DNA from: Prevotellaceae bacterium UBA2738
GTDB lineage: Bacteria; Bacteroidota; Bacteroidia; Bacteroidales; Bacteroidaceae
Assembly (NCBI GenBank): GCA_002353585.1
Contig: DEJW01000005.1
Location: 20,424 to 84,423, forward strand
DNA length: 64,000 nucleotides
Reading direction: 5' to 3'
The stretch's first letter is position 1; the number at the start of each line of letters is the position of its first letter. The translations under genes were made by a program, and so were the position numbers. Below are positions 60,393 through 64,000 of the stretch, piece by piece. A model generated the notes under the pieces. That model saw only the letters and a program-made list of their open reading frames with translations, was not told the DNA's origin and searched no databases.

Positions 60393-61423
60393 TCTCCAAA
60401 CAGACTGTTGACAAACTCTCTTCTGTCAAACTCCTGAAGGTCTTCCATGCCCTCGCCCAGTCCTATATACTTCACTGGCACCTTGAGCTGGTCTGATATT
60501 CCTATCACCACACCACCCTTGGCAGTGCCGTCGAGCTTGGTTATTGCAAGACTGGTTATCTGCGTTACGTTGGCAAACTGACGAGCCTGTTCAAAAGCAT
60601 TCTGACCTGTTGAGCCGTCGAGCACCAACAGCACCTCGTCTGGTGCCTCTGGCATCACCTTCTTCATCACGTCCTTTATCTTCTTCAACTCGTTCATGAG
60701 GTTCACCTTGTTGTGCAGTCTGCCTGCCGTGTCTATTATCACCACATCGGCACCGTTGGCTTTGGCTGACGCAAGGGTGTCGTAAGCCACACTGGCTGGG
60801 TCACTGCCCATCTGCTGTTTCACCACTGGCACCCCTACTCGCTCGCCCCATGCCACAAGCTGCTCTACGGCTGCTGCCCTGAAGGTGTCAGCCGCACCCA
60901 GATACACCTTCTTGCCTGCCTGCTTGAATTTATAGGCAAGCTTACCTATCGTGGTGGTCTTGCCCACTCCGTTCACTCCTACCACGAGTATCACGTAAGG
61001 CTTTGACGTTCCGTTATCGTTTTCGTTTTCGTTATCGTAGCCCGCAGGGCGTATCGTAGGCGCTTGCGCCGTATCGTAGCGAAGCGTATCGTTATCGTTC
61101 CCGTTATCGTTCCCGTTCCCGTTCCCGTTCTCCTCAAGGAGTTTTACGATTTCCTCTCTCAGTATATTATTGAGTTCTGACGTTGACACATACTTGTCCC
61201 TTGCCACTCTCTCCTCTATTCGCTCTATCACCTTTAGGGTGGTATCTACACCCACGTCACTCGTCACGAGCACCTCCTCCAGGTTGTCAAGCACATCGTC
61301 ATCCACCTTATCCTTGCCTGCCACCGCACGCGTCAGTTTCTCAAAGACGCTGCGCTTGGTCGTCTCAAGCCCTTTGTCCAGAGTTTCCTTCTTTTCCTTA
61401 CTGAAAAAACTAAAAAATCCCAT
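60389..61423 (-). CDS. ftsY: Signal recognition particle receptor FtsY
   Basis: 344 residues. NG domain: N part EKLTRAVAGKDKVDDDVLDNLEEVLVTSDVGVDTTLKVIERIEE near 31-72, then G1 VVGVNGVGKTTTIGKLAYKF near 150-169, AADTFRAAAVEQLVAWG, VIIDTAGRLHNKVNLM (G3), ITKLDGTAKGG (G4). Between the N and G domains, residues about 97-143 are a low-complexity linker NGNGNGNDNGNDN ... TLRYDTAQAPTIRPAGYDNENENDNG. It is encoded by the TACGATACG/AACGGGAAC repeat family (61032-61100) that lies between genes elsewhere. Partner of Ffh. Confidence 0.96.
   Translation of the reverse strand: MGFFSFFSKEKKETLDKGLETTKRSVFEKLTRAVAGKDKVDDDVLDNLEEVLVTSDVGVDTTLKVIERIEERVARDKYVSTSELNNILREEIVKLLEENGNGNGNDNGNDNDTLRYDTAQAPTIRPAGYDNENENDNGTSKPYVILVVGVNGVGKTTTIGKLAYKFKQAGKKVYLGAADTFRAAAVEQLVAWGERVGVPVVKQQMGSDPASVAYDTLASAKANGADVVIIDTAGRLHNKVNLMNELKKIKDVMKKVMPEAPDEVLLVLDGSTGQNAFEQARQFANVTQITSLAITKLDGTAKGGVVIGISDQLKVPVKYIGLGEGMEDLQEFDRREFVNSLFGE
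61032..61130 (-). repeat. TACGATACG hairpin and AACGGGAAC word cluster inside ftsY
   Basis: In plus-strand view GTTATCGTA alternates with hairpins GCCCGCAGGGC, GGCGCTTGCGCC and GCGAAGC, followed by GTTCCCGTTATCG/GTTCCCG words to about 61130. It is the same family as 26779-26846 and is translated in frame. Confidence 0.85.
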
Positions 61424-61543
61424 TTTATCGTCTAAAAACTATACATTAGATTGCAAAGTTAATAAAAATTTCCCTTTTCATCGAACATTCTCCACCATTT
61501 TATTATATTTTTTGATTAGTATTAAAAAAAATTGCACATTTTC

Positions 61544-61575
61544 TTTGGTTAGTGTGCAAAAAATGACTACCTTTG
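61544..61575 (+). promoter_or_regulatory. Promoter of the acyl-CoA synthetase gene
   Basis: TTTG (61544-61547), 20 bases, TACCTTTG (61568-61575); ATG at 61603. An inverted repeat (61575-61597) overlaps the start point. Confidence 0.8.
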
Positions 61576-61597
61576 CACAAAATACGAAATTTTGTGC
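61575..61597. promoter_or_regulatory. Perfect inverted repeat spanning the transcription start
   Basis: GCACAAAAT (61575-61583) and ATTTTGTGC (61589-61597), 9-bp arms with a 5-base centre, directly behind the -7 box. It looks like an operator for a dimeric regulator or a 5' hairpin on the mRNA. Confidence 0.7.
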
Positions 61598-61602
61598 AAT
61601 AA

Positions 61603-63261
61603 ATGGAAAAGACAGCCAGTTTTAATGCTTGCATCGAGCAAGCCATACTCAATTATTGGGATCTCGATGCATTAACCGATTACAAAGGTGCTACCCTGCA
61701 GTATCACGATGTAGCACGTAAGATAGAAAAACTACACATTCTTTTTGAAAATAGTGGTGTGAAAAAGGGTGACAAGATTGCCCTCTGCGGACGTAATATG
61801 AGCAACTGGGCAGTGGCATTCCTTGCTACCCTCACCTATGGCGCTATTGCAGTACCTATTCTGCATGAGTTTACTGCCGACCAGATTCACCACATAGTCA
61901 ACCACTCCGAGGCACGACTGCTCTTCGTGGGCGATGTAGTGGCTAAGCAGATAGACCCAGCCAAGATGCCCGACCTCGAGGGTATCATCAACATCATCGA
62001 CTATTCGCTGATGATTTCACGCACCGAGCAGCTCACCTATGCCCGTGAGCACCTCAACGAGTTCTTTGGCAAGAAGTTCCCCAAATACTTCCGCAAGGAG
62101 TCCGTTAATTATTATAAGGAGGAAAGTCCTGAGCAGCTCTGCATCATCAACTACACCTCAGGCACCACAGGCTTCTCTAAAGGTGTTATGATTCCTTACC
62201 GTGCCATGTGGTCAAACCTCGACTTCGCTGGCGTGGTGCTCGACGATGTGTTGTCGCCTGGCGACAACACCATCTCCATCCTTCCTATGGCTCACATGTA
62301 TGGCATGGCATTTGAGTTCATCAAGGAGTTTATGTCTGGCTGTCATATCTACTATCTCACGCGCGTACCTTCTCCAGCCGTTGTGGCTCAGGCGTTCACT
62401 GATGTCAAACCTATCATCATCATCGCCGTGCCACTCGTTATCGAGAAGATAATACGCAAGAAGGTGTTCCCTAAGATCACCCCAACCATCAAGATGCTCA
62501 TGAAGACACCTATCCTGGGGGCTAAGATCAAGAAGAGGATTTTCAACCAGGTGTATGAGGCATTCGGAGGCAAACTCTACGAGATGATTATAGGCGGTGC
62601 TGCCCTCAATCAGGAGGTGGAGCAGTTCCTCAAGGATATACAGTTCCCTATCACCGTGGGTTATGGTGCCACCGAGTGTGCCCCTATCATCACCTATGCC
62701 GACTGGAAGACCCACAAGACAGGCTCTTGTGGCAGAGCCGTTGTACACATGGAGGTGAAGATAGACTCTAAGAATCCACAGAAGGAGCCAGGCGAGATAC
62801 TCGCCCGTGGCATGAACGTGATGCTGGGCTATTACAAGAATGACGAGGCTACAGAACAGACACTCGACAAGGATGGGTGGTATCACACTGGCGACCTCGG
62901 CATTATGGATAAGAAAGGTAATGTCTTCATCAAGGGACGTTCCAAGAATATGCTCCTTGGTCCTTCAGGACAGAACATCTTCCCTGAGGAGATAGAGGAT
63001 GCACTCAACTCACTGCCTTACGTCATGGAGAGCATCATCGTGCAGCGCGACCAGAAACTCGTGGCACTTGTTCACCCTGACCTCGAGACCTGTGCTGCCA
63101 ACAATATGAGCAGCGACGATGTGGAGCAACAGATGAAGCAGAACCTTGAGCAACTCAATGCTACCCAACCAGCCTACTGCAAGGTTTCCTACATCGAGAT
63201 TCACGACGAAGAGTTTGAAAAGACCCCTAAGAAGTCCATCAAGCGATTCCTCTATAAATGA
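61603..63261 (+). CDS. AMP-binding long-chain acyl-CoA synthetase-like protein
   Basis: 552 residues. Adenylate-forming signature INYTSGTTGFSKGVMIPYRAM near 183-203 (P-loop), then MYGMAFEFIKEF, GGAALNQEVEQFL, TVGYGATECAPIITYAD near 352-368, and the C-terminal DGWYHTGDLGIMDKKGNVFIKGRSKNMLLGPSGQNIFPEEIE near 420-461 with the conserved Asp and Arg. The final Lys-containing block KTPKKSIKRFLY carries the catalytic Lys. It activates fatty acids with ATP and CoA. Its own promoter carries an operator-like palindrome. A terminator follows. Confidence 0.9.
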   Translation: MEKTASFNACIEQAILNYWDLDALTDYKGATLQYHDVARKIEKLHILFENSGVKKGDKIALCGRNMSNWAVAFLATLTYGAIAVPILHEFTADQIHHIVNHSEARLLFVGDVVAKQIDPAKMPDLEGIINIIDYSLMISRTEQLTYAREHLNEFFGKKFPKYFRKESVNYYKEESPEQLCIINYTSGTTGFSKGVMIPYRAMWSNLDFAGVVLDDVLSPGDNTISILPMAHMYGMAFEFIKEFMSGCHIYYLTRVPSPAVVAQAFTDVKPIIIIAVPLVIEKIIRKKVFPKITPTIKMLMKTPILGAKIKKRIFNQVYEAFGGKLYEMIIGGAALNQEVEQFLKDIQFPITVGYGATECAPIITYADWKTHKTGSCGRAVVHMEVKIDSKNPQKEPGEILARGMNVMLGYYKNDEATEQTLDKDGWYHTGDLGIMDKKGNVFIKGRSKNMLLGPSGQNIFPEEIEDALNSLPYVMESIIVQRDQKLVALVHPDLETCAANNMSSDDVEQQMKQNLEQLNATQPAYCKVSYIEIHDEEFEKTPKKSIKRFLYK

Positions 63262-63354
63262 TGGAGGTTAAAGTTTCGCATGTGCTCAACTTCATGAGAT
63301 ACTACCTAACTACTTAACTACTTGCGAAAGTTTAGTAAATTATAAATTACAAAG

Positions 63355-63386
63355 TAAGGTCTGTGAATCCACAGACCTTATTTTAT
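63355..63386 (+). terminator. Strong terminator after the acyl-CoA synthetase
   Basis: TAAGGTCTGTG (63355-63365) and CACAGACCTTA (63370-63380): 11-bp perfect stem, AATC loop, then TTTTATAC. Confidence 0.9.
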
Positions 63387-63660
63387 ACTCTAAACTCCAA
63401 CCTTTAAACTCCATAAGTGCAAAAGGTGCAAAAGTATTTTCCCCCCCCTCCTTGTTTGGAGATATAAAAATAATTATTTAATTTTGCAAGGAGAAATCGA
63501 CTGTTATATGCCTAACAAGAATAAAATATGGAAAAACTAATGCTTCTGCTGTTTTGAAATGTGCAAATACAAAAATTCTCTCAAATAGTCAACATTTTAA
63601 GCTCTAATCGAAGCGAAACTGCATCAATCGGTGCCGTTTACATTTAGTTTTTTACTTTTC
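63387..63660. other. Gene-free spacer before RNA element copy 2
   Basis: No gene. It contains a C-tract (63440-63448, nine C) flanked by A/T-rich sequence, and T-rich runs before the promoter at 63661. I see no attachment site. Confidence 0.5.
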
Positions 63661-63693
63661 TTTGTTCATTTTCCAGAAAAATGACTATATTTG
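63661..63693 (+). promoter_or_regulatory. Promoter in front of RNA element copy 2
   Basis: TTTG (63661-63664), 21 bases, TATATTTG (63686-63693): an exact match to both Bacteroidota boxes, 40 bases before the repeated element. Confidence 0.85.
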
Positions 63694-63699
63694 CAGCGT

Positions 63700-63900
63700 G
63701 TTTTCACAAGAAACACGGACATGTTGTAACAACGAAGCGTTATGCTCGACTTGCAAAAGGAAACGTGAGAAACTTCCAAGAAAGAACTGCAAGAACGGTG
63801 TACGGTTCGCGCTATATAGCGTGGGCTGTTTACTCCTTCTCAGTTCAGGTAATTCTCACAGTCTCCTTTTGAAGAAGTGGTATATCAGTGCCACGCTTCT
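63700..63900 (+). ncRNA. Repeated structured RNA element, copy 2
   Basis: 63734-63900 matches 22108-22274 at 163 of 167 positions. The four changes are G to T in the block after TAGCGTGGGCT and three clustered changes (GAC to AGT) near TTCTCAC. The last hairpin AGAAGTGG/CCAC..TTCT is unchanged, and the repeat ends at its 3' side. Upstream an extra hairpin GTGTTT...AAACAC occurs (63698-63716), absent as such in copy 1. It has its own consensus promoter. Confidence 0.65.
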
Positions 63901-64000
63901 ACATTAAATATGCTCTCTCGGTGCTGAAGAGCGATATAGTACAGGATGCCTATGGGAACTTTTGGAAATTCATTGATAAGAGAACTTGGCAAGAATACTG
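63888..64000 (+). CDS. Partial open frame at the window edge
   Basis: After the RNA element the frame starting at GTG 63888 (inside the repeat's last hairpin) stays open to the window end: RFYIKYALSVLKSDIVQDAYGNFWKF. I do not recognise the family. In copy 1 the corresponding frame stops after about 20 codons, so the frame here may be a real gene start behind the element, or chance. The true start could be elsewhere. Confidence 0.3.
   Translation, partial: MPRFYIKYALSVLKSDIVQDAYGNFWKFIDKRTWQEY

Noticed and set aside
63662..63907. Short open frames (about 63-81 codons) across RNA element copy 2, with a similar one in copy 1
   Set aside because: They overlap in several frames, are not kept in the same form between copies and contain the paired segments; RNA conservation explains them better than protein.

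Overview
The window is a stretch of a Bacteroidota chromosome, most likely Prevotella or a close relative. Three things point there. Many genes are preceded by the Bacteroidota sigma-factor signature (TTTG, a 19-21 base spacer, then TAnnTTTG), and Shine-Dalgarno sites are not evident. There is a protein with a type IX secretion (gliding-type) C-terminal domain, a PorT-family beta-barrel protein, and a BspA-type leucine-rich-repeat fragment with a Prevotella-like tail. Intergenic spaces carry short A/T-rich tandem words and palindromic repeats. No rRNA, tRNA, CRISPR array, transposase or integrase gene was recognised. All assignments come from reading the sequence; no database search was run.

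Layout. (1) 1-11.2 kb is core: a TPR membrane protein, a T9SS cargo, a periplasmic-binding-like lipoprotein/PorT-like pair, uvrA, lpxK overlapping punA, thiL, a nucleotidyltransferase and a DHH phosphoesterase. (2) 11.2-26 kb is an accessory island: a broken BspA gene, a very small GIY-YIG protein, a regulator remnant, an AbiE toxin-antitoxin pair with a PfkB kinase behind it, and a compact four-gene operon (15.87-21.88 kb, minus strand). That operon encodes a SIS-HAD fusion, a phosphoribosyltransferase-like protein, an ORC/CDC6-like P-loop ATPase and an unrecognised protein. Next come a repeated, structured, promoter-driven RNA element, a secreted trypsin-like protease, and 1.8 kb with no recognisable gene. 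(3) 26-35.7 kb is core on the plus strand: GH25 lysozyme, a zinc-ribbon membrane protein, recJ-recQ, a LysE exporter, a DUF4924-type protein, prfC, an HPPK-like protein and a TPR protein. (4) 35.7-49.3 kb is core on the minus strand: an SGNH esterase carrying a stub of a pectinesterase, hisS, purA, a Na/Pi symporter, folD, ffh, rfbB-rfbC-rfbD (dTDP-rhamnose), nadC, a porin-like protein and cstA. (5) 49.3-63.3 kb holds a plus-strand GH10-like hydrolase, then a minus-strand run (DEAD-box helicase, LptF/G permease, tgt, lon, a membrane-anchored HU-LysM protein, HU, rimO, ftsY) and a plus-strand acyl-CoA synthetase. (6) 63.3-64 kb repeats the structured RNA element seen at 22.1 kb and runs off the window in an open frame.

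The most interesting items are the four-gene operon, which reads as a phosphoribosyl/sugar-phosphate based conflict system, and the 167-bp RNA element. Its two copies differ at only 4 positions, each lies behind its own consensus promoter, and each ends exactly at a hairpin. Several repeat families also stand out: 15-bp near-palindromes phased at 21 bp in two gene-free spots, a TACGATACG hairpin family present between genes and in frame inside the FtsY linker, and a perfect 42-bp palindrome at 51.14-51.18 kb.
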